A stretch of 64,000 nucleotides of DNA from Batillaria attramentaria (GCA_018292915.2 JACVVK020000016.1:245001-309000); one strand, 5' to 3'. Numbered from the stretch's first letter, positions 35,293 to 61,456 are shown. The notes: generated from the letters alone by a model not told the origin. Program-made: numbers and translations.

Positions 35293-35469
35293 GGGGAGCC
35301 GGGATAGCCGAATGGTAGAGCGTTGGACTCCCAATGCTCGGGTCGTGAGTGCGACTCCTCGGCTGGGGGCCACATATTTGTCATGGCCTTTTTCTGGTTG
35401 CCCCGTCTTTGATATCACCATACGTGGTGGAAAAGGACGTTAAACTCCCAAACACCCCACCCACCTACC
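35293..35469 (+). mobile_element. SINE S1 inserted in a (CT)n run
   Basis: Full head-to-tail S1. Flanking CT runs on both sides (about 35276-35292 and 35470-35493) are consistent with duplication of a (CT)n target. Confidence 0.92.
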
Positions 35470-35842
35470 TCTCTCTCTCTCTCTCTCTCTCTCAGTACAT
35501 GACCGGCAAGTCTGCTTGACTAGTGCTGAAAGTCCGGCTAGTGGTTACAAACACGTATGAAGTCATCTGATGATCTCTGTTTACTGCAAAGTCCCCACTT
35601 ACCTCCGAGTATGAATCGAATAAGAGATGTCGCGTGTATAATTGTGATGCCCTTATTATACTCGTTGTTTGTTTTTTTCCTTGGAGGCGGGGGGCGGGGG
35701 GGGGGGGGGGCGGGGGCGGGGGGTTCTATCCTTCTCTCAAAATCTCTTCCTAGTAACTTTAGGGGCCCTGAGCACTCCAGCAGTGAAGTCGTGTGCTGTA
35801 TCATCATCAGCATCATCATCTATCCGACCACTAGAGACCCTT

Positions 35843-36121
35843 GGCCCACATGTGAAAGTCAGGGTTAGGGAGTTTAGGGAGTTTAACCTCGAACTAAACT
35901 AGCTCTAGGGTTAAATTTTCTGGGGTTTTTTTGTGTATTTGTTTTAAATCAAGAAGCGGGGCCCATTCCAGCAAGGTGCCTAAGCCGTTTTTAGAAGGAC
36001 CTTTTTCTTTCTTTCTTCGCTTCCCTTTTTATTTAATTTTGCTTTTGGGTTTCTTTTGTCCTAGTCTGGGTTAGGCCCGTGGCCGTGGGCTAAATTAACC
36101 TCGCGTTTTACATACGGGCCC
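35843..36121 (+). mobile_element. M1 inverted-repeat element, copy 4
   Basis: Starts GGCCCACATGTGAAAGTC, ends CGCGTTTTACATACGGGCCC, with the shared GAACTAAACTAGCTCTAGGG and TTGTCCTAGTCTGGGTTAGG blocks. A GGGAGTTTA duplication is present near its left end. Confidence 0.83.
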
Positions 36122-37060
36122 AGAGCATGAACGGTGATACAACAAAGTAACCCAGACCAAAATATGTCATCATCCGTCATCAGTCATATGCATGTAATGG
36201 TTAACTCTCTGGTGACGTCATGTTCCTCGCGCCGTCCTCGTGGCTAGCCAACACCATGTTTAAGAAGAAGAAAAAAAAAAAAAGGTCTTCCCACCCGTCT
36301 TCACCGTCCATCTGTCCGCACCTTCGCCAGAGACCAGTCCAGCATTGTTACACGCCACCGGCCGACCACGTGCCCGCGGGGTATGTCTAGCGCGCGCTCC
36401 TCGCCCTAACAGTTCGGTTTTGTCGTCAGTCCAGCTAACTTTTGACCCGACGTGTGGCAATGGGGTCCTTGGAGCCAGGGTGGTGTTAAAGGTGCGCTCG
36501 GGTGTGGGTTTGCAAGTGTGTGCGAGTATTGTAAGTGCGTTTTGGCCTGGTACGTTATAACTTTGTTGGGTGTTAGGTCAGACTGACCGGCGTTTCTGAA
36601 ATGTTTGATGTTGCCGTCTGGGTTTTGGGTGGTGGCCGCTATTGTTCTAAATGTGCGACGGAATAAAACCAGAGCCATAGTTAAGCAGATCACGAGCCCC
36701 CTCCCCCCCCCCACTTTTTTCCACTCAGCTATACTCTTTGTTCGATCAGTGTCTCTGTTCAGACCCACCTAAAAACTCGAGACAGATCTTTTACAACCAA
36801 CAAGATTATCTCAGCTGGAGTCACTCCCTATTGAAAGTCGACCATTTCTATTTTGTTTCCGAAATATTTCTATAATGATCTTTGATACCTCAAGTTTCAT
36901 GAAAAGTTCGGTCTATTTTAAAAATGAGTTGTATCTCAAACGTCGGTGTCATTTTTCCCTCACACACATTTCGTCTGTCTTTCGCAGTATTTCAAATAGT
37001 TATAGTTTAGTTCATGGTATACCGTGCTATTTTTCAAAGTCTTACCCCCCCCCTCCCCCG

Positions 37061-37100
<40 letters not shown>

Positions 37101-37430
37101 AGCATGTATGCTTGCAGTTATAATTCGTGGTATAGGATTACAGGATTCCTTCTACCCCCTACCCCCCACCCCTTCCTTTCTCAGTGTCCTCTGCAGTATA
37201 TCTACAAACACACATAGTTCGTAGTATCGGATTTCTGCCCCCTCCCCCCCCACCTCCCCCCCCCCCCCCCTCGTCTTCTCCCCTCCCAAAACACACACAC
37301 ACCGGCACGCACTCCCCACTCCCACCTCGATCTCCTCTGAATCAGTCTAGAACCTTGGCAGCACTGTGGAAGCCACCTCTCTCTCTCTCTCGCTCTCGCT
37401 CTCTTCCCCCGTCATTGACGCTCCGTGGGG
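36122..37430. other. upstream flank of the homeobox gene
   Basis: Unique sequence with poly-A at 36275, a (TC)n run at 37062-37092 and C-rich runs at 37046-37280. No exon or known element seen. Confidence 0.4.
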
Positions 37431-37660
37431 ACCGGCCCTCCACAGCCTCCAGCACGCGACCGCGCCCCGCCCACATTGTTAACGACCCGCGGGGGGTCCG
37501 GCAGAGCCAATCGACACGCAGCGACGCGCGCTCCGTCTAAAAAGTGCACGCGCCTTGGATCGTCCTTGCAGGGCTTTTGTGTGATTTGATTGGTTCCGCC
37601 GTGAGCCGTCACTTGCTACCGACGGCTGTTCATATAAGATGAACGATCAGGAAAATTTCA
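37430..37660 (+). promoter_or_regulatory. core promoter of the homeobox gene (CpG-rich, CCAAT, TATA)
   Basis: A CpG-rich block with CCCCGCCC is followed by GCCAATC (37506-37512), an inverted CCAAT box ATTGG (37589-37593) and a TATA-like ATATAAG (37632-37638), about 255 bases before the first in-frame ATG at 37893. Order and spacing are those of a standard polymerase II promoter. Start of transcription near 37660 is inferred. Confidence 0.6.
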
Positions 37661-37892
37661 TTACTTGCTTTAATTTTTTCCAGGAAAATCCCCGTGTCGG
37701 TGGCTAAATCGTTGGAAAGTCGCGGTATCACAAAGATTACCCGGCTTGGAAAAACACACAGAGGAGAGAAAACCGAGGAAGAAGGAGAAAAGAAGAAGAG
37801 AGAGAGAGAGACGGAGGAAAGAAAAGCCGGTGTTTGCTGAAGAACGCAGAGATCGGCCGAAAATCACGGACAGACAGACACAGAAAGATTGG

Positions 37893-52694
<14,802 letters not shown>

Positions 52695-52956
52695 GTGAGA
52701 ACAGATGTGTAGGGAGTTTGGTGGTGGTTCTTTTGTTTTGTTTCTGTCTTTTGCCGAGTCAGCTACTAACTCGGTATACATGGTATTGTGTATTTGTGTT
52801 TGTCTAGCGTGGGTGTCAGTTGCGTTAGTCTTGTGGAATATTCATTAGCGTTGTTTGTGGCAGCGTGACGTCATTGTGACACTACGTAAGACGGTTACGT
52901 AAGCGGACTCTTGCTGACATGGCCGAATGGAATCAGTCGAAGACAGGCGTCGTAGA

Positions 52957-53008
<52 letters not shown>

Positions 53009-53148
53009 GGGGGGGGGGGAGAGAGAGAGAGAGAGAGATTCTTTATTTACCAACGTGAAAGAGATTACTGATTTTCCCGTTTAGACGTTTCAGTCGATTT
53101 CAGAACTGAACTCCTAGTTGCTGCAGCTGGAAGTAATTCAAATGCACC

Positions 53149-53182
<34 letters not shown>

Positions 53183-53429
53183 CAGCAGGTAAGGGAGGGA
53201 GAGCATACAAACATTGTTTTAAAAAAAAAGCAGATACTGCAAATTATCATTTTTCTACGTTACACTAGAACTCTCGCTTCAGATCTGAATTTACAAATGC
53301 CGTTTTTAAACGTCAGCATTCTACAACAAACTAAGTTTTGTAAATCATTCAAGTCATACGGATATGCGGGCAATACATGTAACTATGATGTTTCTCACAG
53401 CAGCTAGCAGCACAACAGCATCTTCAGCT
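52695..53429. other. start of homeobox intron 2
   Basis: (CA)n plus G run plus (GA)n at 52960-53038, (GA)n at 53151-53174. No VWFQNRRAK-coding exon was found here or further on. Confidence 0.6.
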
Positions 53430-53715
53430 GGACCCGTATGTAAAACTCGAGGTTAATTTAACCCACGGCTACGGGCCTAACCCAGACTAGGACAAAAAAA
53501 AAAACAACAAAACAAAACAAAACAAAACAAAATTAAAATAATAAAAAAGATGCTAAGAAAGAAAGACAAAAGTCCTTCTATAACGGTATAGGCATCTTGC
53601 TGAATGGACCCGCTTCCTGATTTAAAAAAAAAATTAACCCAAGAGCTAGTTTAGTTCGAGGTTAGACTCTAACCCGGGGCTGAACTCCCTAACCCCGACT
53701 TTTACATGCGGGCCC
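53430..53715 (-). mobile_element. M1 inverted-repeat element, copy 5
   Basis: GGACCCGTATGTAAAACTCG ... CGACTTTTACATGCGGGCCC with shared interior blocks; an (AAAAC)n expansion lies at 53498-53530. Confidence 0.85.
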
Positions 53716-53929
53716 AGGCCACTTCCCAATTACATGGACAGACAACATGTATGATAGATATGCACACTTATTCAAGTTAGGAAAACGGACCGATGGAAAC
53801 GTTAGCGAAAGACGAGCGCTGGATAAAATGGGAGGCGCATATTGTCCGAAATAATACATGCGGACGCCAGACTGACAGGGCCGTATCGGCGCAGAGACCG
53901 CCCTCGGCATTTTCCGCAAACATATAATT

Positions 53930-54060
53930 TCCTTTAGCAGCGGCGGCGCGGGTGCTCCACTCGTATGATGCGTGTTGCCTCTTCCACGGGCCTTTTGCGT
54001 TAACCTGGCAATTTCAGTATGCTAATTATCTGCATCATTTGTTTTCCCACAAGTGATGGC
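53930..54060. promoter_or_regulatory. candidate regulatory block with POU/homeodomain composite site
   Basis: GC-rich unique sequence ending in CAGTATGCTAATTATCTGCA (54016-54035). ATGCTAAT fits an octamer/POU half and CTAATTA a homeodomain site on overlapping bases. Lies 1.3 kb past homeobox exon 2. Inference only. Confidence 0.3.
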
Positions 54061-54483
54061 TGAACGATAGTGTTCGCTTGTTGTTGTTGTCTTTGTGTGT
54101 TTGTTGTTATTGTTATTGTTGCAATGTTGGTTTGGTGTTTTCAGTTTGTGCGTATTTCAAATATACTCATAAGCTGAATGCAGTGAAACTGTTTCGACAA
54201 AGCATAGATGGCATTTGCGGCAGTGTGAAGTTTTAATTACCTTTATCAACTTCTCTTTTTTTTTTATTGATCTTTTTTATCTGACATATGACAGTATAAA
54301 CACAAAGTACAAAGACAAAGATATAACAAATACACCACAATATCAAATTACAAAAAAAGAAGGAAAGACTTGATGGCTTTATCAACTTCTTAAAGAACCG
54401 ACAACTTGAACTGATAACATTTATTTCAACTGGATTGTAGCGTGCAGCAATTACCTATTAGATTTCTCAGCCGGATTGAACGC

Positions 54484-54705
54484 ATACCGCGCATGAGTAT
54501 CCCACGTCTTTTTCGGTTTTGGCCCGGTACACAAAAATCAGGCAAGCTTAACGGCTCCTTGACGGCTCTCATTGTAGCAAACACGAGTATAATCAATGTG
54601 CAACACTCCCACTAAGCCAAATTTAAATCGATGCAGACGTAAATTGATTATAATTGTTTTAGTGAGGCCACAACCCCAAACTTACTTGGTAGGAATTGAG
54701 TCAGT
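54484..54705 (+). repeat. interspersed repeat B, copy 4
   Basis: CGCGCATGAGTATCCCACG, TTTTGGCCCGGTACAC, AATCAATGTGCAACACTCCC, CCAAATTTAAATCGATGCAG, CAACCCCAAACTTACTTGG. Confidence 0.88.
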
Positions 54706-55139
54706 TTACTTTTACACTTAAATGTGGACCAGAACCGCGTTTTTGTTCGATGTTTTAGGGTGAAATGATAGCATCAGCCCCTTTGCAAAAAAAATAAATA
54801 AATAAAAAGAAGAAGAAAAAACGAAGATATAATTATAGCTAATGCAAATACTCCCCCCCCCCCCCCCAAACAAACCGAAAGAAATCAATTAAATCAATGA
54901 GCAAATGAAACAGACAAATACAGAGGGTCCCTTCTTTCCCCGATATGGAACCAACCTCAGCAAACACAGTGTACCATACAGCCGACCCCACTAAATACAC
55001 AAATTCATTTGCTCAAAGTTAACAGATTCCCCTCAGTCACCAGACGTCTTAGATTGTCAGAATTAGGAAACCAAGCACCGGGAATCGATGCGTAACTTAA
55101 GACAGGGAGTTGCAGGGGCGGAACCAAGCGATTATGACA

Positions 55140-55460
55140 ATAATTAAAGCTCACAATGGTTGAGGAGGAGGGACGAGGGAGGGGGGCCAACAGCTCTAAC
55201 AGCTCTAACGGAACCTCAGGAAAAACGACAAGAAAAACTCTGTCGGGGCCTCGGCAGGAGTCTGCCCCGCGGCGCACTCTCTTCTGGCAGCAAGCCGCCA
55301 TGCTGGATGTTGGAGTGCGGTAATTACCTCCCTTGGTCGCGCCCCAGCGGACGGTGGCGCTAGTGTCCCCGAGCCCGTCACCCGTCTCGCGCTGTCACGC
55401 GGAATCTCGCCGACAGACGGCGCTAAGGGCCGGGGCTTTCCCGCCAATTCCCGCTGGATT
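55140..55460. other. GC-rich unique island
   Basis: CpG-rich, with TAATTA sites (GACAATAATTAAAG, GCGGTAATTACCTCC) and no splice-bounded frame. It could be a regulatory island of the homeobox gene; a non-coding exon cannot be excluded. Confidence 0.3.
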
Positions 55461-55802
55461 TGTGTCTCGGGTTTACTGTTTCTGGCACATTGCTACGTGC
55501 TTCTGGCTTGCCAACCTCCCCAGCACAGGGGGGTAGGGGGTGGAAGGGGAGGGGGGGTGGGGAGGGGGTCGATTTTTTTTTCTATCACGCGTCTGTAAAT
55601 TGTGTCCGTCCGTGGGTGGTATGTCATGTTTTCTTTTCCCCGGTTGCTTCTCTTTTTTTTCCCGGGGAAGGAGGGGAGGGGCTTGGGGGGGATGAGGGGG
55701 GGGGGGGGTGCTCCTGACTGACTGGCAGATCAAGTTCACCAAACTTTGAATTCTTGGAGGGTATCTGCGAGTTCGTTTGTGTGTGTGTGTTCCATCTTTT
55801 CT

Positions 55803-56221
55803 TTTGAGGATAATAATAATAATGATGATGATTATTGTATGGGCGCTTTACCCAATTTCATGAATTGGCTCAAAGCTCAAAGCGCCGCGAACTGAACCAA
55901 ACACGCACGCTCACGTGAATCACACGCATTCTCCCACACACTGGACATAAACACATTACAATCACGTGGTGTGAAGGGTCAGCTCAGCTATTTAAATTTC
56001 AGAATTTTAGAATTGCATTTATTTTTCAAATTTGGTGGGCTGAACATTTCCAAAGCAGAGGGGGAGGAAGCCGGAGCACCCGGAAAAAAAACCCCGACGA
56101 TCGGCCCGAATGAACGGTGCCACATACGAGAAGGAAAAATTCTTTGCCCCGAGTGGGACTCGAACCCCTGACCTCTCGCATTGGTGACAAGTGTCTTAAC
56201 CACTAGACCACCGACCGCCCC
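55803..56221 (-). mobile_element. tRNA-derived SINE S2, copy 2 (more complete)
   Basis: Reverse copy: (AAT)n, AGCTCAAAGCGCCGCG, CTCCCACACACTGGACATAA, CAAATTTGGTGGGCTGAAC, GAGTGGGACTCGAACCCCTG, CTTAACCACTAGACCACCG. It keeps a ~60-bp 3' segment (GCGCTTTGAGCTTTGAGCC on the element strand) missing from the 10887 copy. Confidence 0.9.
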
Positions 56222-56765
56222 TGGATGATCAGCCATTTCAAAGAAGATGCTGTGAAATGAATAAAAAAGCAAAGCATCAAAATCACCATGCTCGATGGCG
56301 AGTAATTTGCAATTTGCACATCCGAACACTTTTCTCTGCACGACACCGCAGGCTGGATGCAATTTAGATGCGTCCCTCTTAACCGGAAGTGTCCATTTTC
56401 CACTTCCGCCCCGTAAATTGCCTTCAACAGGACGCCCAGTTTTCTTGGGTCGGGAACTTCCTTTTTCTGTTGGAGAGAAGTGAGGTGTTCTGGAAGCGGT
56501 AGTATGCAGGAATGCAGTGGAATATTTCTTTCAAAGGAAAGGTTTTGTGACGGGAGCAATGTCATTGATCTGGAGCGTTTTGTTCGGAAGCTGCAATGTT
56601 AATAAAATTGATTTTACATCTGTGGGCGTTAATAACAAATCATTAGTGGTTCTGAACTTTCTTTTCTATTGTGATTGAAGCGTTGATTCTTTCCTTTTAA
56701 TGTTTGAATAAGCGCATTCCGCCCTCCTCAAACCTTGCCCCCCCCCCTCCCACACACACACCCAG
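56222..56765. other. unique sequence, no gene seen
   Basis: Two short overlapping frames exist, but nothing in them resembles a protein family and no splice structure supports them. Confidence 0.4.
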
Positions 56766-57155
56766 TATAGTTAGTTTAGTCCTTTTGGCTCCTAGAGAAG
56801 CATAGGGCCTCAACAGCTCTCCTCCATCTCACTCTGTCCCTGGCGCAGGTCTTGGGGAGCCGGGGTGGCCGAATGGTAGAGCGTTGGACTTCTAATGCTC
56901 GAGTCGTGAGTTCGTATCCCGGCTGAAGCCAAAAATTTGTGCTGGCTTTTTCATCGTTGCCCCGTCTTTGATATCATCCGTATGTAGTGGAAAAGGACGT
57001 TAAACCCCCAAACACCCACCCACTTACCCTGGCGCAGGTCTTGGCCTCATCCCATGTCAGGCCGGAGTCTCGCAGCTCGCAGTGCAAGCTCCTCCTCCAG
57101 GTCTGCCGCTTGGGGCGCCCTCCCTTTCTCTTCCCCTGCGGGTTCCACCCAGTAT
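56766..57155 (-). pseudogene. RTE-like LINE C-terminal fragment, split by a SINE
   Basis: Minus strand: WNPQGKRKGGRPK, TWRRSLHCELRDSG, LTWDEAKTCAR, and after the SINE DRVRWRRAVEALCFSR, SQKD and stop, ending GGACTAAACTAA. Same family as the LINE at 16751-19073 (WNPQGKRKVGRPKQTWRR, RVRW, GGACTAAACTAA). Only about 70 residues remain, with an extra residue in GRPKRQTW. Confidence 0.9.
56855..57026 (+). mobile_element. SINE S1 inside a LINE fragment, 17-bp target duplication
   Basis: Bounded by CCCTGGCGCAGGTCTTG at 56838-56854 and 57027-57043, which is LINE coding sequence. Head GGGAGCCGGGGTGGCCGAATGG to tail AAACACCCACCCACTTA. This defines the exact ends of S1 (172 bp). Confidence 0.97.
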
Positions 57156-57232
57156 CCCCACACAAACCTCCCATTTGTACAATAATTTTCAAAAAGATCT
57201 ACAGTCTGAGACTGTGACAGCTTCTCATCTCC

Positions 57233-57702
57233 GGGAGCCGGGGAGAACCACGCTGGTGGAACGTTGCACCTTCATTGCTGGAGTTTGAGTTCGAATCCCG
57301 GCTGTGAGCCAAAACGTTGTGCTGGCTTTTTCCGCGTTGTCCCGTCTTTGGTACATTTCCTGTCTAAAGTTCTTCACTGTTTATCACGGTGAGAAAGTCA
57401 CGGGTTGTCTCTACTGAATTTCAGCACTGAGTTCTCACCTAAATCACGTGGTTGTTGACGTAATCAAGAGAAGATGAGATTACAAATAAAATTTATTACG
57501 TCAATGAGAAAATTGTCTTGGGGTTGACGGGTGGTATTCGGCAATAATAATAATAATGTTGAATCAAGTAGTTCCAAAACAGCTCTACACTGCGAAGGTA
57601 GAAAAATGCAGAAACAAAACTCGCCAGCTCGTGACCGAGCCGCGCAGTTAGAAAACCTGTGAAAACACGTTAAACGCCTTTACAACCAGCCAGCCAACCA
57701 AC
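57233..57702 (+). mobile_element. enlarged SINE-headed element (470 bp) with target duplication
   Basis: Starts with an S1-type head and body (GGGAGCCGGGGAGAACC, GTTCGAATCCCGGCTG, TTGTGCTGGCTTTTTC, CGTTGTCCCGTCTTTGG), continues with about 300 bp of sequence not seen in other S1 copies, and ends with an S1-like ACACGTTAAACGCC and CCAACCAACC tail. A perfect 12-bp duplication CTTCTCATCTCC (57221-57232 and 57703-57714) shows it inserted as one unit. The extra part contains GACGTAAT ... ATTACGTC inverted repeats and a short (AAT)n. Confidence 0.85.
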
Positions 57703-57714
57703 CTTCTCATCTCC

Positions 57715-58254
57715 TTGAACACGCTAAGACTTGAATGTGCACATAGAAGTGGAAGGCGGAAGACAACAGGCCATTGCTACAGCTCAAATCAGGCGGCTAA
57801 AACACGACTGTTTCATGACCGTGGGGCATTGTTAATGAGAGTGAACGCTATTGCGGCAAAAATGAGTGGGCGCACTGGCCGGATCAAAGACTTTTATAAC
57901 GAGCAATTATAATTTTTTTTTATTTAAAGCTGCAGACAAATGATTTTTGCGTTTTACTTTTGTCTTCAGATGCTTCAACACGTGTATTTTTTTAAAAATC
58001 GGTTTTGGGTTAGAAAGACTTTTTAGTAAAGCCCCTCCTGCAAATTCTGACGTTTAATTGATTGTCTCCATTTCTCGATTCTTACGGCCGACACCTCACG
58101 CGAAACACGTTTTCTGTTATCCTTGGAACACTACGATGACCGTGGTTTCATGAAATTCTTTTTTGATCCATTCAGTAGTTGATTTTGCAGGTTGATTTAT
58201 TCATCGATTGATTGATTGATCAATTTTCTACCTCCTTCGGACAAGGCTTGGGCT
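57715..58254. other. unique sequence, no gene seen
   Basis: One short frame just after the SINE duplication has no recognisable features. Confidence 0.4.
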
Positions 58255-58358
58255 AACTATCTGTGCTGGCCTTTTCCTCGTTGCCCCGTCTTTGATATCA
58301 CCCATCCGTGGTGGAAAAGGACGTTAAACTCCTGAACACCAACCCCCACCCACCCGGC
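58255..58358 (+). mobile_element. SINE S1, 5'-truncated
   Basis: TGTGCTGGCCTTTTCCTCGTTGCC, TTGATATCACCCATCCGTGG, GGAAAAGGACGTTAAACTCC and ACCCACCC tail; the tRNA-like head is absent. Confidence 0.92.
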
Positions 58359-58407
58359 CTTCGAACAAAATTATCTAACTGATGGAATGGAGTATGCCTT
58401 CTTACGG

Positions 58408-58572
58408 GTGAGTGGGTGGGTGGGTGTTTGAGTGTTTAACGTCCTTTCCATGGCGGCTTATAGGGGTGATATCACAGACGGGGCAACGAGAAAAAGGCCA
58501 GAACAAATATTCAGCCCCAGACGGGAACTGATCTCACAACCCGAGCATTGATAGTCCACTGCTCTACTGGAC
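58408..58572 (-). mobile_element. SINE S1, reverse copy
   Basis: GGGTGAGTGGGTGGGTGGGT, TTTAACGTCCTTTCCATGGC, GGGGCAACGAGAAAAAGGCC, CAACCCGAGCATTGATAGTC. The B-box is damaged (GGGAACTGATCTC). Confidence 0.88.
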
Positions 58573-58579
58573 TGTCGCC

Positions 58580-60750
58580 TTTCCTCGTGCCATCTTACTG
58601 AAACGACTTAAAAAGTTGCAAAGTTCTACGGGTACAATTTGTTTTCCTGGCGATTTCAGCTCTCAGACTTTGTTACAAAAATGGGACCTGACAAGGCTGG
58701 CAGAAGAAAGACAATTCAGCGGGGACCGTTACAATGGGATAATCGCCCACGCCATCTTAACGTTTACCGCACAGTGAGAGTACCATCCCCTTAAATTAGC
58801 GAGAGGGAGGGAAGAAAGACTGCAACCAACAGAGGGCGCCAGTTGTCGTCTGTCAACTTCCAAGAGGTTTTCCTGGGACTGCGGCTACCACTCGCATTTT
58901 CATTTCAAAGACTTTGCTCCACCAAATTTTGACTAAAGTACCATACAAGTCCGTTCACTTGTTCCGTCTTCAGTCTCGACTCCTGGCGAGTCTGGGAGGC
59001 GCGCGGAATCCCAGAAACCACCGTCTGGAAAGGCGAGCGGGGGCCAAAACGAGGCAGATGGGACCCCCGAGTGAACGCCCTTGTTTCAAGATGGCCCCCG
59101 GCGCGCGCGGCAAAGTGCGGTTCATCCAAGCAGACATAAGAGACTCAATGGGTGCCCAGGGAGAAAGCCGTGTCCCCAAGTCACTCCTCGACCACTCCCC
59201 ACCTCCCAGTCCCATTCCCCAAAGACGTGAAGCTCCTTGGCAGAACGCTTCTTTCCTGTCTTCGGACCGCTGCATCTAGCAGCCTTGAGCCGTCGAAAAG
59301 AATTTGACTGAGTGATGACTTGGGTGTGGATTAAAAGGCTCGTCGGAGGGTCGCACACGGCTAATGCACCTCGTTCGGGCGTGCGACAAATATCGGTGTA
59401 GACCGCTCCCATTTTAAGAGAATGTTTAGTTGGCACGTGGACAACTGCCTTCCACCGGTGGAGGGGGGGGGGGGACCCAAATTTCTTTCACTACGTCTAT
59501 GGTACACAATAATAAATAAATAAGTAAATAAATAAATAAATAAATGAATAAATGAAACCATATATACCAATGACGAGAAACGTAGGTATCCAGTAGGTAT
59601 TCACTACTCGTGAATTTGTAATTTTAGAGGTGATACAGTTCCGTCTCAGAGAGAATCTTTTTCGTATTAATTTATATATATGTTCAAGTGTAGTTCAAAC
59701 ATTCTGATTAATTAGGTGAATATGCTTGTTTTTGTTGTTTTGTAGTTGTGTAAACTTTCAGTCACAATTTTGCATTTTTAGGGAACGCTAAGCGTGTTAA
59801 GACAAAAGACAACCTCAGACCATGTTCTTCAATTCAAATTCAGACTAAACGCCTTATCAAGTGCGTACTATGAATCTAACATTCATTTGTAGATGGGCAA
59901 GGTTCTTGGCGGATTAACATTTTCTCCATTCGCCCGTTCAGCCTCTCTGCCTCGACCCACAGCCGATACCAATACGAATCAGTACTGAAACAGGTCACCG
60001 AGACTTCTCCTTGCCACCGAGTCATTACCGAGGACGTCCCCCTCCTCCTCTCGTGCCTTGCTCCGATGGAGCGCTTGTTGCCTGGCGGCAGTCAAGGGGC
60101 ACAGTGAGCAATGGGTCAGCGTTTGAAGGCGCGATCATGTGGACAGAAGTAGGGGGAGCTGTAACCACTCGCCCTTCTGTTGTCTTTGTGGCGACACAAA
60201 CTGACTGTGAGCAGTCATTAGAGCTCGTTCTTTGACAGTGAGGTCCCGAGAGGTGAAAAGTATCCTTCTTGTGTGTGGCCGACTAGTATTTCAGCCACGA
60301 AGATGTCACTTCTGCGGAGATTTGTTGCAGTTGGTTTTTGTTGTTGTTGTTGTTTTGTGCTCTTTTTTTTGGGAGGGGGGGGGGTGCGCGTTGTTGTTGT
60401 TTTTTTGTTTTTTTTTTTTGGGGGGGGGGTGGGTCTCGTTGTGAGTACACAGAGAATCTCTCTCTCTCTCTCTCTCTCGCTGTAGTGTTAATTGTTTTAA
60501 TTTATCAGATTGTAGGATTAATTTAGTCTGCAATTGCAACACTGTCACACTGTACTTGTTCCACCTTGAGCGTTACCAGAAGCGTTGCTTGTTTGTGTTC
60601 CTTAATTGTTCCGTTATACAGCCTGTATTGCAATACACTTGTTTAAAACCAAGATGTCAATTTTAAATTGCTCCTAGTAGTACTGCCACGTGGAAACAGT
60701 GCTGCAGAATAAGGACGTACTGACTGGATTATACTCTACTGTTGTTACAA
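58580..60750. other. mixed unique sequence, no gene seen
   Basis: 58880-59280 is GC-rich with long open frames on both strands but no family-like sequence. A G run lies at 59462, (AAAT)n at 59510-59554, G and T runs at 60360-60430, (TC)n at 60458-60478. Confidence 0.4.
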
Positions 60751-60752
60751 GA

Positions 60753-60917
60753 GGGGAGCCGGGATAGCGCTGGACATTTTGTGCTCGGGTCGTGAGTTCG
60801 AATCAGTGCCGGCTGGGGCCAAGTATTTGTGCTGGCTTTTTTCTCTCTCTCTCATTGCCCCGTCTTTGATATCACTTGTATGTGCTGGAAAAGGTCGTTA
60901 AACTCTCAAACACCTAC
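60753..60917 (+). mobile_element. SINE S1 whose tail was hit by a LINE end
   Basis: GGGAGCCGGGATAGCGCTGG, GTTCGAATCAGTGCCGGCTGG, GGAAAAGGTCGTTAAACTCTC, CAAACACCTAC. The rest of its tail follows the inserted R2 element. Confidence 0.9.
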
Positions 60918-61079
60918 TTACAGATCTGTCCTATCATAACACTGTATTTGACGTCTCCGCCGCACATGTTTTCTGTACTTATGAGCACACTTTTAAGTTT
61001 TTGACTTGTTGTGCTCGACCTCATGAAAATTGTGAGAGTGCATATTTATGTTTGTAAAAATGAATAAAACTGTTTAAAC
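60918..61079 (+). mobile_element. short LINE 3' end (R2-like) in the SINE tail, with target duplication
   Basis: 162-bp insertion bounded by CAAACACCTAC at 60907-60917 and 61080-61090. It ends AATAAAACTGTTTAAACC, like the R2 copies at 21872 and 47050, though its body is more diverged. Confidence 0.85.
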
Positions 61080-61252
61080 CAAACACCTACCCTCCCTCCT
61101 GGGTCGGACACTTCCAGGGATGAAAGGATGTGACCGTGTGTGACCGTGTTTAAGTATCCTGCAACGTGGGCAGCCACACACCGTGTTGGAGGATTATATT
61201 TCTGGTGTCAGAGACTGAGAGTCGTTACAGCCAGGAGCTTACCACGACTGTA

Positions 61253-61346
61253 GATAATCCCCATACGATAACCCCCTCGTACATCAACAGCAGTAAAGAG
61301 ATAATCCCCATACGATAACCCCCTCGTACATCAACAGCAGTAACAA
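61253..61346. repeat. 47-bp tandem duplication
   Basis: GATAATCCCCATACGATAAC plus CCCCTCGTACATCAACAGCAGTAA occurs twice without a mismatch, starting at 61253 and 61300. Confidence 0.95.
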
Positions 61347-61456
61347 CAATATGCTGTAGCCTCACTGCTCTGGTCAGAGCGGCCAGAGTTAACAACCGCA
61401 AATAATAATAATAATAATTCACATTTGAATGTGACGTCTGTCCTTCGGTAGAAGCT

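Noticed and set aside
35293..35365. tRNA genes suggested by TAGCCGAATGGTAGAGCG and GTTCGAATCCC in many places
   Set aside because: All continue into the same S1 body and tail, several have target duplications, and the T-arm and acceptor arm do not pair as separate stems. They are SINE heads, possibly tRNA-Arg-derived in origin.
56203..56565. 120-residue minus-strand frame
   Set aside because: No recognisable domain, no splice support, and it runs into the S2 SINE head; not enough for a gene call.
58905..59436. Overlapping frames of 100-120 residues on both strands in GC-rich DNA
   Set aside because: Both strands are open because stops are rare in this composition; no motif, signal or splice structure was seen.
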